This document shows, one piece after another, positions 63,799-64,000 of a stretch of 64,000 nt of DNA (position 1 is the stretch's first letter; every line of letters begins with the position of its first letter). The notes beneath the pieces are model-generated. The model ran no database searches and was not told the DNA's origin. It saw only the letters and a program-made list of their open reading frames with translations. The position numbers and the translations under genes are program-made. Source of the DNA: an uncultured Porphyromonadaceae bacterium (GTDB taxonomy: Bacteria > Bacteroidota > Bacteroidia > Bacteroidales > Barnesiellaceae); contig UPYI01000007.1 of the NCBI GenBank assembly GCA_900538555.1, positions 62,001-126,000 on the forward strand, written 5' to 3'.

Positions 63799-63896
63799 GG
63801 GCTGTCTGACAAGTCCGATTTTAATGATTTCACCCTCGCCAGAACAAACTCTGACGGGGGTGATTTCTATTTCGGGGACTTATTAGACAACCCCTT
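63797..63896 (-). terminator. Long compound hairpin after the right-edge gene
   Basis: GGGGCTGTCTGACAAGTCC pairs, with a few mismatches, with GGACTTATTAGACAACCCC. Inside it, TCACCC pairs with GGGTGA. It follows the stop at 63922 and is most likely that gene's terminator. Confidence 0.55.
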
Positions 63897-63921
63897 ACAT
63901 GGTATGTGATTCGAGTCCTGA

Positions 63922-64000
63922 CTACAACGAATCGTCCGAGAACAATTTCGATACGTTCACTTTCACTACTTTTCCGTATTTCTCCAAGTCATTTACATTG
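63922..64000 (-). CDS. C-terminal fragment of an unidentified gene cut by the window edge
   Basis: Only 25 codons and a TAG stop are visible. The end reads DLEKYGKVVKVNVSKLF then SDDSL. The open frame, sensible composition and a hairpin just downstream support a real gene end. The fragment is too short to name. Confidence 0.55.
   Translation of the reverse strand, partial: NVNDLEKYGKVVKVNVSKLFSDDSL

Overview
This window is a piece of chromosome from a Bacteroidota bacterium, most likely a gut-type member of the order Bacteroidales. The evidence is a SusC/SusD pair, a hybrid two-component regulator, many promoters with the Bacteroidota -7 box TAnnTTTG, DUF4861 and DUF4957/DUF5123-type proteins, and two enzymes with C-terminal type IX secretion (T9SS) sorting domains. 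Those sorting domains argue against Bacteroides thetaiotaomicron-like species, which lack T9SS, and favour a Barnesiella, Coprobacter, Tannerella or Parabacteroides-like relative. I cannot name the species from the sequence.

Positions 1-44650 are dominated by a pectin utilisation locus. From left to right it holds: a surface lipoprotein, SusD and SusC (minus strand); a CE7-like esterase; a HAD phosphatase with an MFS transporter; a DUF4861 lipoprotein; a GH28 polygalacturonase; a GNAT acetyltransferase; a second DUF4861 protein; an operon GH28-uxaB-uxaA-uxaC (minus); a CE12-CE8 double esterase and a CE12-T9SS esterase (plus); an alpha/beta hydrolase; a two-gene unit under a cobalamin riboswitch; the HTCS regulator; PL1 and GH105 (minus); an ExuT-like hexuronate transporter; and a PL1-T9SS pectate lyase. 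Together these can deesterify pectin, cut homogalacturonan by lyase and hydrolase routes, import hexuronates and convert galacturonate to 2-keto-3-deoxygluconate. The steps after 2-keto-3-deoxygluconate are not in the window. Six promoters of the locus share a TACAC half-site near the -35 region; in five of them the gap to the -7 box is exactly 21 nt, which looks like the operator of the HTCS.

Positions 44744-59994 are mostly housekeeping: trmD; gnd-zwf-pgl (oxidative pentose phosphate pathway, minus); a CvrA/NhaP2-like antiporter; flavodoxin; purH; mreB-mreC-mreD-mrdA-rodA (rod-shape module); a small membrane protein and a DivIC/FtsB-like protein. Positions 60331-63371 encode resB, ccsA and a tri-haem cytochrome c peroxidase (minus). 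A 25-residue C-terminal fragment of another minus-strand gene runs off the right edge.

Three observations go beyond routine annotation. First, a roughly 60-nt element occurs about a dozen times, almost always in intergenic leaders and mostly in the sense orientation; copies differ by compensatory base changes that preserve nested stems. Second, a cobalamin riboswitch controls an AspT/SucE-family carrier and a MetE-fold protein in which all four expected zinc ligands appear to be replaced. Third, the shared operator geometry named above. I saw no rRNA, tRNA, CRISPR array, transposase or prophage gene.
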